From: DATFVA01 sp963743325
Lineage (GTDB): Bacteria > Bacteroidota > Ignavibacteria > Ignavibacteriales > Ignavibacteriaceae
DNA length: 64,000 bases
Reading direction: 5' to 3'
NCBI GenBank assembly: GCA_963743325.1
Contig: CAVUOZ010000010.1
Location: forward strand, 620,001-684,000
This document shows positions 17,096-26,155 of the stretch, piece by piece. A program made the position numbers and the translations under genes. Position 1 is the first letter of the stretch. Every line of letters starts with the position of its first letter. The notes below the pieces were generated by a model, which was not told the DNA's origin, ran no database searches, and saw only the letters and a list, made by a program, of their open reading frames with translations.

Positions 17096-18111
17096 TATAC
17101 TTTTTTCTTTTTTGCAAGAATAGAATAATCAGATTTTTTAGCGATCTTATTTTCCAGCCTGCCCAAACCTTCAATCTCGCAGATAATAGAATCCCCTTCA
17201 TTTAACCAGATCGGAGTGAAATCTTCTCCTTTTTGCTTTGCTTCAATTGTCCGGGTACCATTTAATTCAAGGAAGCAGCCGGTACCGACTGTCCCTGAAC
17301 CAATTACATCACCTGGGAACAATTTTACTCCGTAGGAGGCTCTTTCAATTATTTCTGCGAATGTCCAGTCCATATCTTTCATTGTTCCATCAGATATCTG
17401 CTTACCGTTATGGTAAGCTTTCATTCTTAGGTCAAATTTTAATCCGTTTGGAGATTCGCTTTTGTATCGTTCGAGTTCATCGGTTGTTACAAGCCAGGGA
17501 CCAATTGCTGTTGCAAAATCTTTTCCCTTCATTGGTCCTAAATTCAATTTCATTTCTTCCATCTGCAGCCTTCTGGCAGAAAGATCATTCATTACCATAT
17601 AACCGGCAATATATGAATCAGCATTTTTGACATCGATATTTATTCCTTCTTTATTCAGAACGATAGCAGCTTCAAGCTCAAAATCCAGTTTTTCAAGGTG
17701 ATCCTTTTCAACCTCAACAGTACCTTCGCCGACAATTGAATTATGATTAGTAAAATAAAAAACAGGAAACTGATCAAATTCAGGTATCATTTCCACTCCC
17801 CTGTTTCGCCTCGCTGTCGCAACATGCTGACGGAATGCATAAGCATCGCGGCAGGATGTCGGATGCGGTACCGGGGCAAGTAATTGTATATCACTTTTCC
17901 TTAATGAAGTTTTAATATTTCCGCTTTTAATTTGCTCATCAACCTTACGGGAGAGTTCCATATTTCTGGCACCGCCCCAAAGAAATTCCAGCATATTATC
18001 AGGCAGATTTATATTCAAAATACGGCCACTGTTCTGAAGGTCGTAAATTTTATCATTATGAAATAATCCTAATCTCTCATTGTTATTCTGAAGAAGGCTT
18101 ACAAATTTCAT
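17095..18111 (-). CDS. Fumarylacetoacetate hydrolase family protein
   Basis: Expected to hydrolyse fumarylacetoacetate to fumarate and acetoacetate, the last carbon cleavage of tyrosine breakdown. 338 residues with the FAH-family C-terminal domain: LDFELEAAIVLNKEG (metal-binding acid residues), YMVMNDLSARRLQ, MKGKDFATAIGPWLVT and GDVIGSGTVGTGCFLE. The size fits the bacterial FahA-like group, shorter than the ~420-residue mammalian enzyme. Placement between the aminotransferase and acetoacetyl-CoA synthetase supports this substrate over other FAH-superfamily reactions. Confidence 0.87.
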   Translation of the reverse strand: MKFVSLLQNNNERLGLFHNDKIYDLQNSGRILNINLPDNMLEFLWGGARNMELSRKVDEQIKSGNIKTSLRKSDIQLLAPVPHPTSCRDAYAFRQHVATARRNRGVEMIPEFDQFPVFYFTNHNSIVGEGTVEVEKDHLEKLDFELEAAIVLNKEGINIDVKNADSYIAGYMVMNDLSARRLQMEEMKLNLGPMKGKDFATAIGPWLVTTDELERYKSESPNGLKFDLRMKAYHNGKQISDGTMKDMDWTFAEIIERASYGVKLFPGDVIGSGTVGTGCFLELNGTRTIEAKQKGEDFTPIWLNEGDSIICEIEGLGRLENKIAKKSDYSILAKKKKV

Positions 18112-18172
18112 AGAATACTTCTTTTTGACTCCTTATTCTAATTGTCAAACTAAATATTTATCCGGAAAATGC

Positions 18173-19285
18173 TTAAGGATTATACTTTTCAGTCATCAGG
18201 CTGTAAACTTCCTCAAGAACCTGTAATGCAAAATCAGTTTCCTCAATTGTTCCCGAGTTAATTCTGATTCCATTTGGAATACCAAAGGTGTTAACATGCC
18301 TTAAGATCAATCCTCTGTTCAGACACTCGTTGTTAAATTCTAAAGCAAATTCTTCATTAGGAAAAAGAAGAAGAAAAAAGTTCGCTGAAGTGGGGACGTA
18401 ATCTATTCCCAGGTCATCGAATTTCTTTTGCATTGTGTCCAAGGATTGTGTATTTAACTGAATTGTACGTTTAAGGAATTCATCATCTTCCAGGGCAGCT
18501 ATAGCTGCGTCCTGGGCAAGCTGGTTTGGTTCAAAAGGAAGTTTTACTTTATACAATTCTTTTATAAGATATGGACTGCCGGAACCAAAACCTATTCTTA
18601 TTCCAGCTAAACCATACGCTTTAGATAAAGTCCTTAAAACAAGGAGATTATCCAAATCATATCTTAGTCCATTGGGATATTCAGGGTTTGATTCGGCATA
18701 AACGGTGTAAGCCTCATCGAGTACGACAAGGACCCGTTCAGGTATTCTGTTCATAAAATCTTCGAATTCAGTCCGTGTAAACATTGTACCCGTAGGATTG
18801 TTCGGATTAGCAAGGTAAATTATTTTTGTCTTCTTAGTTACACTCCCGGCAATTCTATCAAGATCAAAACGATAATCTTTAAGAGGAATCAGAACTGATT
18901 TTCTTCCGTACTTATTTGCATTAACATACCACCCGATGAATGTACCTTCCGATGTCAGAAATTCATCATCCTCATCGCTAAATGCCGTAATCAAATACTG
19001 CAACAATGAATCTGAACCGCTGCCGGTAACAATCTGCTCCGGCTTTTTGTCATACTTTGCAGCTAATGCATTAACTAGCTTGAAGGCGGCCGGGTCCGTG
19101 TAGCGGTGCAGCTCATTCATATGTTTTCTTATTTCCTCAACAGCTTTGGGTGAAGGTCCGAGCGGATTTTCATTTGATGCAAGTTTTACAATCTTTTTAA
19201 TTCCTTTCTCGCGTGCTAATTCTTCAATCGGTTTGCCTGCCTTATAAGGCTGAAGTCTTTGGATATGGTCCGGAATTTTTATCAT
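18173..19285 (-). CDS. hisC: HisC-type PLP aminotransferase, probably aromatic in this context
   Basis: Fold-type I aminotransferase of the histidinol-phosphate aminotransferase family, 370 residues. Visible features are ASNENPLGPSP (38-48), NPNNPTG (160-166), LDEAY (D190 contacts PLP nitrogen) and TLSKAYGLAG with the PLP Lys at K222. No other histidine-biosynthesis gene is present. The neighbours are HPPD and homogentisate dioxygenase, and HisC homologues often accept aromatic amino acids, so conversion of tyrosine to 4-hydroxyphenylpyruvate is the likely job here. Function in histidine synthesis cannot be excluded. Confidence 0.8.
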   Translation of the reverse strand: MIKIPDHIQRLQPYKAGKPIEELAREKGIKKIVKLASNENPLGPSPKAVEEIRKHMNELHRYTDPAAFKLVNALAAKYDKKPEQIVTGSGSDSLLQYLITAFSDEDDEFLTSEGTFIGWYVNANKYGRKSVLIPLKDYRFDLDRIAGSVTKKTKIIYLANPNNPTGTMFTRTEFEDFMNRIPERVLVVLDEAYTVYAESNPEYPNGLRYDLDNLLVLRTLSKAYGLAGIRIGFGSGSPYLIKELYKVKLPFEPNQLAQDAAIAALEDDEFLKRTIQLNTQSLDTMQKKFDDLGIDYVPTSANFFLLLFPNEEFALEFNNECLNRGLILRHVNTFGIPNGIRINSGTIEETDFALQVLEEVYSLMTEKYNP

Positions 19286-19320
19286 GACAGTCTATTATCC
19301 TCTTGTGATAAATACAGATA

Positions 19321-19343
19321 TGCCGGATTTTGAAAATCTGGCA
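19321..19343 (-). promoter_or_regulatory. Hairpin in the gap between hmgA and the HisC-type gene
   Basis: TGCCGGATTTT and AAAATCTGGCA form an 11-bp stem (one G-T pair) around one base in the 74-base gap of the operon. There is no T-run after it on either strand, so an RNA-processing or attenuation element is as likely as a terminator. Confidence 0.4.
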
Positions 19344-19359
19344 CATCTAATTTAAACAA

Positions 19360-20523
19360 TTATTTTTCAAGCCAGGAATGATGATAATCCTGAACCATCG
19401 TTGCCTGAACGTTTCTGGTTACTTTTAATGGTGTAAATGTATCAATCATGATTGCGTACTCATCAGTGTCCTTTTTTCCTATGGAAGCTTCGGTTTTACC
19501 GGGCTGCGGACCATGCGGAATACCCATAGGATGAAGAGTAATTGAACCCTCTTTAACTCCCGTTCTCGACATAAAATCTCCATAAACGTAATAAAGAACC
19601 TCATCGCTGTCGACATTGGAATGATAGTAAGGGGCAGGTATTGCGTCAGGATGAAAATCAAATAAGCGCGGGACAAAATTGCAAACAACAAAATGCTCAG
19701 TAGTAAACAACAGATGAATCGGCGGTGGAAGGTGTATCTTCCCTACCTTGGGAGCGTATTCTTTTATGTTGAAAGCATAGGGATATAAGTATCCATCCCA
19801 GCCTACAACATCAAAAGGATGATGCGGCAGATGATATTCGAACGTCCTGTCGGAAACTTTAAGAATCAGAGGGAAAGTCCCTTTCTTATCCACAGGTTCG
19901 ATAAATTCAGGCGGTCTGAAATCGCGTTCATAGTAGGGGGCATCTTCCTTTAACTGGCCGTATTCATTCCTGAAATGAGCGGGAATATCAAAAGGTGTAT
20001 CCGATTCAACCACAAACAGCTTAACATTATCGAAGTTCCTGAACTTCATCTGGTATGTGGTTCCCTTAGGGACAACTATGTAATCCCATTGCTCAAAAGG
20101 TATTCTTCCATATTCAGACAGGAATTCACCTTCACCGTGATGAACAAATACAAGTTCGTGTTTGAAACTGTTCCGGTAAAATACTCCGGTATCTTCAGAT
20201 ACCTGCGCAGTTGAGACGATGCAATGATCATTTTGAAGGAATACATTTCTTGCAGTCAGGAAATTTCCTTTGGTCTGTTTCGAATCGGTAAAGAAATGGT
20301 AATACTGAAGAGGTGCATCCTCCCAATTATTAGAAACGTCTTTTCCTGTTTCTCTTATAGATTCAACCTGGGGCGGCATATAAAGATGATACTTATTCGA
20401 ATATATTCCCGAAAAACCTTTCGTACTGAATAGTTCTTCACGGTAAAGTGATTTACCGTCCGGCTTGTAAAAAGTTATATGTCTTTTAGGAGGAACCTTT
20501 CCTACTCTAACATAGTATGGCAC
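19360..20523 (-). CDS. hmgA: Homogentisate 1,2-dioxygenase
   Basis: Opens the ring of homogentisate to maleylacetoacetate using Fe(II). 387 residues, shorter than the ~440-residue human enzyme, as in related bacteria. The cupin-like core shows FVHHGEGEFLSEYG, VVPKGTTYQMKF, and near the C-terminus YYHSNVDSDE and PMGIPHGPQPG, the segments holding the iron ligands in this family. The start is GTG (20523), supported by GGAGG six bases upstream. It follows HPPD by about 50 bases, directly continuing its reaction. Confidence 0.92.
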   Translation of the reverse strand: MPYYVRVGKVPPKRHITFYKPDGKSLYREELFSTKGFSGIYSNKYHLYMPPQVESIRETGKDVSNNWEDAPLQYYHFFTDSKQTKGNFLTARNVFLQNDHCIVSTAQVSEDTGVFYRNSFKHELVFVHHGEGEFLSEYGRIPFEQWDYIVVPKGTTYQMKFRNFDNVKLFVVESDTPFDIPAHFRNEYGQLKEDAPYYERDFRPPEFIEPVDKKGTFPLILKVSDRTFEYHLPHHPFDVVGWDGYLYPYAFNIKEYAPKVGKIHLPPPIHLLFTTEHFVVCNFVPRLFDFHPDAIPAPYYHSNVDSDEVLYYVYGDFMSRTGVKEGSITLHPMGIPHGPQPGKTEASIGKKDTDEYAIMIDTFTPLKVTRNVQATMVQDYHHSWLEK

Positions 20524-20575
20524 GTCCGACCTCCATCCTTTTTATTGATTATAATTTATTTTTTATAAATAAAAT

Positions 20576-21697
20576 CTATGCTTCTCTGTCAAAGTTTCCT
20601 CTTGCCTGCTGATCTCTTTCAATCGATTCAAACAATGCCTGGAAATTACCCTGACCGAATCCTTCAGCTCCCTGCTTCCTCTGAATTATTTCATAAAAGA
20701 AAGTAGGACGGTCGCCGATCGGTTTGGTAAAAAGCTGAAGCAGATATCCTTTACCTTCTGTATCGCAGAGTATTCCGTATTTCCTCAGGTCTTCTATATC
20801 TTCCTCTATATAACTTAATTTTTTTTCTTTCAGTATATCATAATAGCTATTAGGAACAGTAAGAAATTCTACTCCGTTTTTTCTCATATTATCAATTGTA
20901 ATCAGGATATTGTCGGTTGAGACAGCAATATGCTGGATTCCTGAACCAACATATTCATCAATGTATTCTTCTATCTGCGATTTTTTCAGACCCTCATATG
21001 GTTCATTAAGGGGGTTTTTGACAGGAGCACCGTCTTTTGAGCGGACAACTTTTGAAAGAAGTGCTGAATACTGGGTTGAAATATCACCGGCACCAAATTC
21101 GATAAAAGTTTCGAAGTTCAGGGTTTTATTCATATAATTTTCCCAGAGGTTCATTTCATTTGTTCTTACGTTACCAACAATATGATCTACTTCAAGTAAT
21201 CCGGTTTCTTTGGCTTCAACATTTATTTTCATTCTCGGTTCACTGAACCCGGGTTTGAAAATTCCTTTATAATTATCCCTGTTTATAAAAACGATTTCAG
21301 CATCATCATAAAGCTTAATGGCGGCTTCCTCAACATAACCTTTATCATCACTTAATTTCTTTGGGGACCTTATGGGGATTCCGCCGTTTTCAACGGCAGT
21401 ATCAAAAGCTTTCTTAACATCCTTCACTCTTAATGACCAGCGCTTAACTCCATCACCATGCTGATGAATAAAATTTGCCACATCAAAATTAGTCGGTTTT
21501 ACGAATGATGTTATAACAAACTGGAGTTTATTCTTTACCATAAAGTAGGAAACTCTGTCTTTAACACCAGTTTCAGGCCCAAGGAAACCTTTTAACTGAA
21601 ACCCCATGGCTTTTGCGTGCCAGTAAGCCCACATTTTGGCAGAACCAACATAAAATTCAAGATAATCGTAACCAATAATGCCTAATTGTCCTGACAT
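20576..21697 (-). CDS. hpd: 4-Hydroxyphenylpyruvate dioxygenase
   Basis: Converts 4-hydroxyphenylpyruvate to homogentisate. 373 residues with two vicinal-oxygen-chelate domains. Iron ligands fit H172 (LEVDHIVGN), H256 (GIQHIAVST) and E336 (FFYEIIQRK). The C-terminal GFGQGNFQALFESIE helix is the HPPD gate region. First gene of the six-gene minus-strand operon; AGGAG lies 7 bases before the ATG, and the promoter should lie in 21698-21840. Confidence 0.95.
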   Translation of the reverse strand: MSGQLGIIGYDYLEFYVGSAKMWAYWHAKAMGFQLKGFLGPETGVKDRVSYFMVKNKLQFVITSFVKPTNFDVANFIHQHGDGVKRWSLRVKDVKKAFDTAVENGGIPIRSPKKLSDDKGYVEEAAIKLYDDAEIVFINRDNYKGIFKPGFSEPRMKINVEAKETGLLEVDHIVGNVRTNEMNLWENYMNKTLNFETFIEFGAGDISTQYSALLSKVVRSKDGAPVKNPLNEPYEGLKKSQIEEYIDEYVGSGIQHIAVSTDNILITIDNMRKNGVEFLTVPNSYYDILKEKKLSYIEEDIEDLRKYGILCDTEGKGYLLQLFTKPIGDRPTFFYEIIQRKQGAEGFGQGNFQALFESIERDQQARGNFDREA

Positions 21698-21840
21698 TAA
21701 ACTTCTCCTGTGATTTTTTTGATGGATTAATAAAGTAAACTAATTTAACTGATTTTAGACTAAAATAAAAGAAAGGTCAATCTGATAAGCTCCGATAATC
21801 GTCTGTATCACAAATACTTAGGGTTTCCTGAAGATATAAA

Positions 21841-22575
21841 TCAGGAAACATTATCAAGGAGTAAAAAATTGTTTACAACCAACTTTTTCACCGGTTCAAG
21901 GTTTTTGTCGGGATATTCACATTTTTTGATTAAAGGGCAGGCGGAACAGGTCGGTTTTGCCGGCCTGCATATCTCTCTCCCCAATCTGATCAGGTTAGTG
22001 TGGAACGGATGTGCAATTCCACCGGGTAGTTTCTCATTAAGAATCAAAAATGTTTTATCCGGAGTTTTTGTGTTAACCAATCCTATCCTGTTTGCGGTTC
22101 TGTGAACGTGGGTATCAACAGGGCAAACATTCCGTTCCATTGAAAACAATAGAACACAGCTCGCAGTTTTTACACCGATTCCATTATAACCTGTAAGATC
22201 TTTTAACACCTCCGGATTACTCATTTTATTTAGATAATTAAGTGAAATTTCCCCTTTGTTTCTCTTAATTTGTCTAAGAAAACCTTTAATTGCATTTGAT
22301 TTCTGTCTGCCTAACCCTGCAACTTTGATATATTTTTCAATTTTGGAGGCTGGAATTTTTTCAAGTTCTTCCCAGTTTTTAAAATTATTCTTCAAATTTT
22401 TGAAAGCTTTATATGAATTTTTGTCGTTTGTATTTTGAGAAAGTATTGTGGCAATTAAAAGGTCGACGGGGTCGGGAGTTTTATTATTCTTTGGCGGGAT
22501 ACCAAATTTTTTTATAAGCAGGCTGTTGATTTTATTAATTTGCTCGCGGAGATTAATATTTTTCATTTTTATCAT
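21841..22575 (-). CDS. nth: Endonuclease III
   Basis: DNA glycosylase/AP lyase of base excision repair. The helix-hairpin-helix LTGYNGIGVKTASCVLL holds the catalytic Lys, and PVDTHVHRTANRIG the catalytic Asp. The C-terminal [4Fe-4S] site has the exact family spacing C-X6-C-X2-C-X5-C (from ICRPAKPTC to KKCEYP). The start is unclear: I use ATG at 22575; a second ATG at 22566 and a TTG at 22587 are alternatives, none with a good ribosome site. Confidence 0.92.
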   Translation of the reverse strand: MIKMKNINLREQINKINSLLIKKFGIPPKNNKTPDPVDLLIATILSQNTNDKNSYKAFKNLKNNFKNWEELEKIPASKIEKYIKVAGLGRQKSNAIKGFLRQIKRNKGEISLNYLNKMSNPEVLKDLTGYNGIGVKTASCVLLFSMERNVCPVDTHVHRTANRIGLVNTKTPDKTFLILNEKLPGGIAHPFHTNLIRLGREICRPAKPTCSACPLIKKCEYPDKNLEPVKKLVVNNFLLLDNVS

Positions 22576-22892
22576 TACCCAATTCAATTTAAGCGAGAAA
22601 TCAAATATTGTCTCAAAATCTGTCTTTTTGAAATTGTTAGAACCGGCTTATTATTAAATGAAAATAAAGTATAATTAAAGCGCATTCAGAGCGCATCTGA
22701 AGCGTATTCAAAGACTTATTAAACCGTTATTTTAATAGTGGTAATTAAAGAATACTGGATATTAGTTATTTTTTTTTACTTTAAAATGTCCCGAATTGGT
22801 ATAATGAACTGTCCAAAATTTAATAATAACTTACAATAAGTCGAAATAATCTTATTTTTGTTTTTTGATTCGAAAATATATGCGGAGGTTTA
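22576..22892. other. Divergent intergenic region, nth / phosphohexomutase
   Basis: About 317 bases with promoters for both directions and the second copy of the 11-bp-period repeat. No ORF of note. GGAGG is 5 bases before the mutase ATG. Confidence 0.4.
22668..22722. repeat. 11-bp-period degenerate tandem repeat, copy 2 (inverted)
   Basis: Units AGCGCATTCAG (22679-22689), AGCGCATCTGA (22690-22700) and AGCGTATTCAA (22701-22711) follow one another without gaps, with weaker 11-base units on both sides (22668-22678 and 22712-22722). They are the reverse complement of the CAGATACGCT motif at 12985-13050 and 61122-61154, with more G/C drift. Confidence 0.65.
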
Positions 22893-24248
22893 ATGTCTAC
22901 TTTGATGGTTAGTATTTCCGGAATTCGCGGTATTATCGGGGATGGATTAGATCCGAACGTACTGGTTAATTTCACATCTGCATATGCTGATTTTATAAGA
23001 AAAGGAAAAATTGTCGTGGGACGCGACGCCCGGATTACCGGAGGAATGGTTAACTCAATTGTAACTGCCACCTTAAATGCCAAGGGAATAGATGTAATAG
23101 ACATTGGTATCTGTCCGACTCCAACCGTTCAATATATTGTAAAAACATTGAGTGCTCAGGGGGGAATAGCTATATCAGCAAGTCATAATCCGAATGAATG
23201 GAACGCACTTAAGCTTTTAAATTCCACGGGACAGTTTATGACGCCCGAAGAAAATACTGAGCTGCTGGAGATTTTGAACCTGGCACAAAAAAAATTCAAA
23301 AGCTGGGATAAGATCGGTAAGACTACTTTCTATTCTGAGGGTATAAAAAAACATATGCATGGAGTTCTAGAAATGAGGCATATTCGCAAGGAGGAAATCG
23401 TAAAAAGAAAATTCAGGGTCTTAGCCGATTGTGTAAACGGGGCGGGTGTTTATGTAATTCCTGAATTATTAAGAGAATTCGGATGCGAAGTGATCGAATA
23501 TAATTGTGAAAAAACCGGAATCTTTCCGAGAATGCCGGAGCCTGTTCCTGAAAACCTGGCCGACACTATGAAAGAAGTAAAGAAGCATAAAGCCGATTTG
23601 GGGATAGTCGTTGATCCGGATGTCGACAGGTTAGTACTGATTACCGATAAGGGTGAGCCTTTCAGTGAAGAAAATACTATTACGCAGGCGGTAAAATTTA
23701 TATTATCCAGAGAAAAAGGAAATGTTGTTGTAAATCTTTCAACCACCCGCGGTGTAGACGATGTATGTGAAGAATATGACTGTAAAGTTTTTCGTTCTCC
23801 GGTTGGTGAAGCCAATGTGGTAAAAAAAATGAAAGAAGTTAAGGCTGTTATAGGAGGTGAAGGGAGCGGAGGGGTAATTTACCCCGCACTTCATTACGGC
23901 AGAGATGCTCTTGCAGGAATCGCAATTACATTACAGCATCTTGTTGAATTCGGTGGAACAATGGAGGAGCTCAAAAAATCTCTTCCCTCTTATTCCATTA
24001 CAAAGAAAAAAATATTGATAGGAAAAAATAATCCTGATAAAATTATTTCCTCGTTAATTGCCAGATACAGTTCCGAAAAGATTAACACTGATGACGGATT
24101 AAGAATTGATTTCGCAGATCACTGGGTGCATTTCAGAAAATCAAACACTGAACCGATTATAAGAATTATTGCCGAGGCTAAAGACAGTGCAGCTTCCGAA
24201 AAATTAACAGAGAAATACTTAAAAGAAATTCAGAGTCTGACTCAGTAG
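22893..24248 (+). CDS. glmM: Phosphoglucosamine mutase / phosphomannomutase family protein
   Basis: Alpha-D-phosphohexomutase moving phosphate between C1 and C6 of a sugar. 451 residues with the four expected domains: SISGIRGIIG at the start, the active-site serine loop GGIAISASHNPNEWN, the magnesium loop VVDPDVDRLVLI, the sugar-binding GGEGSGGVIYP, and a C-terminal phosphate loop SNTEPIIRIIAEA. The sequence fits GlmM (cell-wall precursor) best but archaeal-type phosphomannomutases look alike, so the sugar is not certain. Its last 7 bases overlap the end of the convergent DUF58 gene. Confidence 0.85.
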   Translation: MSTLMVSISGIRGIIGDGLDPNVLVNFTSAYADFIRKGKIVVGRDARITGGMVNSIVTATLNAKGIDVIDIGICPTPTVQYIVKTLSAQGGIAISASHNPNEWNALKLLNSTGQFMTPEENTELLEILNLAQKKFKSWDKIGKTTFYSEGIKKHMHGVLEMRHIRKEEIVKRKFRVLADCVNGAGVYVIPELLREFGCEVIEYNCEKTGIFPRMPEPVPENLADTMKEVKKHKADLGIVVDPDVDRLVLITDKGEPFSEENTITQAVKFILSREKGNVVVNLSTTRGVDDVCEEYDCKVFRSPVGEANVVKKMKEVKAVIGGEGSGGVIYPALHYGRDALAGIAITLQHLVEFGGTMEELKKSLPSYSITKKKILIGKNNPDKIISSLIARYSSEKINTDDGLRIDFADHWVHFRKSNTEPIIRIIAEAKDSAASEKLTEKYLKEIQSLTQ

Positions 24249-25150
24249 AGCATGCTTCTTTTTTGTATGTAGCTGAACAGGGCTTTATCGAAAGGTGTGG
24301 AAGTGTCAATCAGGTTGTATTCTATATTTGAATTCAGGCATTCCTTTTTAATTGTCCCGACAAATTCTTTCATCGCCTGCTGGTAAGCTTTCTGTATCTG
24401 GTAGGGGCGGGTTGTTATTTCCTCTTCAGTTTCCAGATCTTTAAATACTGCATCATTGCCGAAAGAAAAGCTTCTTTCAACAGGATCAAGAAGCTGAAAT
24501 ACGATAACCTCGTTCTTCTGATACCTGAAGTGTTTTAAGGCCGAAAGAATCGAGCTCACATCATCAAAAAGATCTGAGACAATGATAACCAGTCCCCTTC
24601 TCTTAATCTTTTCCGCAATTGCATTAAGACAGGAAGCTGTATTTGTTTTGCTGGAGGCTTCGAGAGAACTTAGACTCTTTAATATTTCCTGCAGATAAGC
24701 TTTAGTTGCTTTCGGGGGAAAATAATTTTTAATTTCATCTGAATAGACCGTTAAACCTACCGCATCTTTCTGCTTTACCATTAGATAGCTTAATGCCGCA
24801 ACCAGGGTCACCGCGTACTCAAGTTTGTTGATATTTTTCCCGGAACTGTACTGCATAGACTTACTGGAATCAAGTAAAATATAGCTTTTCAGGTTTGTCT
24901 CTTCCTCATATTGCTTTATATAAAACTTTTCAGTCTTTCCATAGACTTTCCAGTCGATATCCTTTAGGCTGTCCCCCCGCATATAAGGACGATGTTCGGT
25001 AAACTCGACACTGAATCCATGGTAAGGACTTTTATGAAGTCCCACCATAAAACCTTCAACTACCAGCCGTGCTTTTAATTCAAGTGAATTTAATTTGGAG
25101 ACAATGGAAGGATTGAGAAAATTCTTATAATCCTGTGCAGCCTTTGCCAT
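24242..25150 (-). CDS. DUF58 family protein (VWA-like)
   Basis: 302 residues. The N-terminal half has the DUF58 signature (FTEHRPYMRGDSLKDIDWKVYGKTEKFYIKQYEEE), followed by a von Willebrand A-like fold with a MIDAS-type LLDSSKSMQYSSG. Such proteins are usually partners of MoxR AAA ATPases in envelope or metal-insertion processes; no MoxR gene lies beside it here. The ATG touches the stop of the TPR lipoprotein gene upstream, so the two form an operon. Confidence 0.85.
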   Translation of the reverse strand: MAKAAQDYKNFLNPSIVSKLNSLELKARLVVEGFMVGLHKSPYHGFSVEFTEHRPYMRGDSLKDIDWKVYGKTEKFYIKQYEEETNLKSYILLDSSKSMQYSSGKNINKLEYAVTLVAALSYLMVKQKDAVGLTVYSDEIKNYFPPKATKAYLQEILKSLSSLEASSKTNTASCLNAIAEKIKRRGLVIIVSDLFDDVSSILSALKHFRYQKNEVIVFQLLDPVERSFSFGNDAVFKDLETEEEITTRPYQIQKAYQQAMKEFVGTIKKECLNSNIEYNLIDTSTPFDKALFSYIQKRSMLY

Positions 25151-25659
25151 TATATATTTTTTTGAGTTTTTTTCTGAAGTATCTGATCAGGGCTTAAACC
25201 CATATTTTCAAGTTCCTCCTTTGCGGAAGTAGCGAGTTCATTCTGCGGATATTTTTGCAGGAAAAGATTATAAGCAGAAGTTGCCCCCTCAAAATTTTTC
25301 AGGTCATTTGCAAGAATAAACCCTGAAAGGAATAAAGCCATAGGAGCTCTTTTGTCATTGGGGTATTTATTAAAAACTTTACGGAAGGTTGTCTCGGCTT
25401 TTTTGAATGATTCTTTATCAGACAGATTTTTAACCATCTTGTTCTGATATAAAGTTGCAATCTGGAAAAGGGCTTCAGGAGCATTAGCACTTTCCGGGAA
25501 TTTATTTACAACTGATTCATAATTATTAATAGCCTCTGAAATATTACTTTGCATAACGCTTTCATGCGCAGCCATCATATAATCATCAGCAGATTTACTG
25601 CTGCAACCGTTTACGAAAATAATACCGAAAAATAAAGCAGACAGAATAAAGTATTTCAT
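25150..25659 (-). CDS. TPR lipoprotein, BamD/YfiO-like
   Basis: 169 residues with a lipoprotein signal (IIFVNGCSS, lipidated Cys at C19) and about three TPR units (VVNKFPESANAPEALFQIATLY, FNKYPNDKRAPMALFLSGFI, LQKYPQNELATSAKEEL) characteristic of the outer-membrane lipoprotein family that includes BamD, though BamD itself is longer (~245 residues). Probably periplasmic, outer-membrane attached. The exact role is unknown. Confidence 0.75.
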   Translation of the reverse strand: MKYFILSALFFGIIFVNGCSSKSADDYMMAAHESVMQSNISEAINNYESVVNKFPESANAPEALFQIATLYQNKMVKNLSDKESFKKAETTFRKVFNKYPNDKRAPMALFLSGFILANDLKNFEGATSAYNLFLQKYPQNELATSAKEELENMGLSPDQILQKKTQKNI

Positions 25660-25797
25660 TTTCTTACTCTTAGTTAATAAAAACCGGGGTAAAATTATTA
25701 AAATAGATTAGAAGTAGCAATGGAGTAATAATTGAAGGGGATCCGAAAAAATAAAAATACGCCTTGTAAAACCTGCTTTTTTAGTAAAAGACTGAAA

Positions 25798-26050
25798 TTT
25801 TATCAACATCATCTTTTTTACAGCGGTAATTGGCGAACCATCAATTCCTGTGGCTTCCAAACGATGGAGAAAAGCTCACAATTAAGGGGCTGCATTACTT
25901 CCTGACCAGGGATCTAAAAGATTTTAAAATTACTTTGAAGTCAACTTTCAAGTTAAATTTAATAATAGTAAATAGATTCAATAAACAGGGTATCTCTTTA
26001 CTAAAGGATAAGTTACAAGATATATATCAACATATACTTCGGTACGTTTA
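25798..26050 (-). pseudogene. Decayed T9SS sorting-domain remnant
   Basis: Translating the minus strand gives pieces of a T9SS tail in shifting frames: NFN-like KFNLKVDFKVILKS (compare INYSLKVDSKVTLKVF in the neighbours), then IFxIPGQEV (compare IFDILGQEV, with TAG in place of Asp), then FLHRLEATGIDGSP followed by ITAVKKMMLIK (compare YLYRIDATGADGS and KKMILTK). In-frame stops and frameshifts separate the pieces, so it cannot be expressed as one protein. It is the end of a lost cargo gene next to a live one. The rest of 25660-26155 shows no gene. Confidence 0.75.
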
Positions 26051-26106
26051 CCCTTGTAAATCAATATTGCTATATAAATATTTTGATAATCAAATAAGAA
26101 CCAGAC

Positions 26107-26136
26107 AAAAAAGCCGGTTTAACTCCAAACCGGCTT
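26107..26136 (-). terminator. Rho-independent terminator of the propeller gene
   Basis: AAGCCGGTTT and AAACCGGCTT form a perfect 10-bp stem with a 6-base loop. On the minus strand it is followed by six T. It lies 20 bases after the stop at 26156. Confidence 0.9.
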
Positions 26137-26155
26137 ATTAAAAGATACACCTTAA

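Noticed and set aside
25830..26141. 103-codon open frame on the plus strand
   Set aside because: It lies opposite the decayed T9SS tail and the terminator; no ribosome site and no recognisable protein. The minus-strand similarity to sorting domains explains the sequence better.
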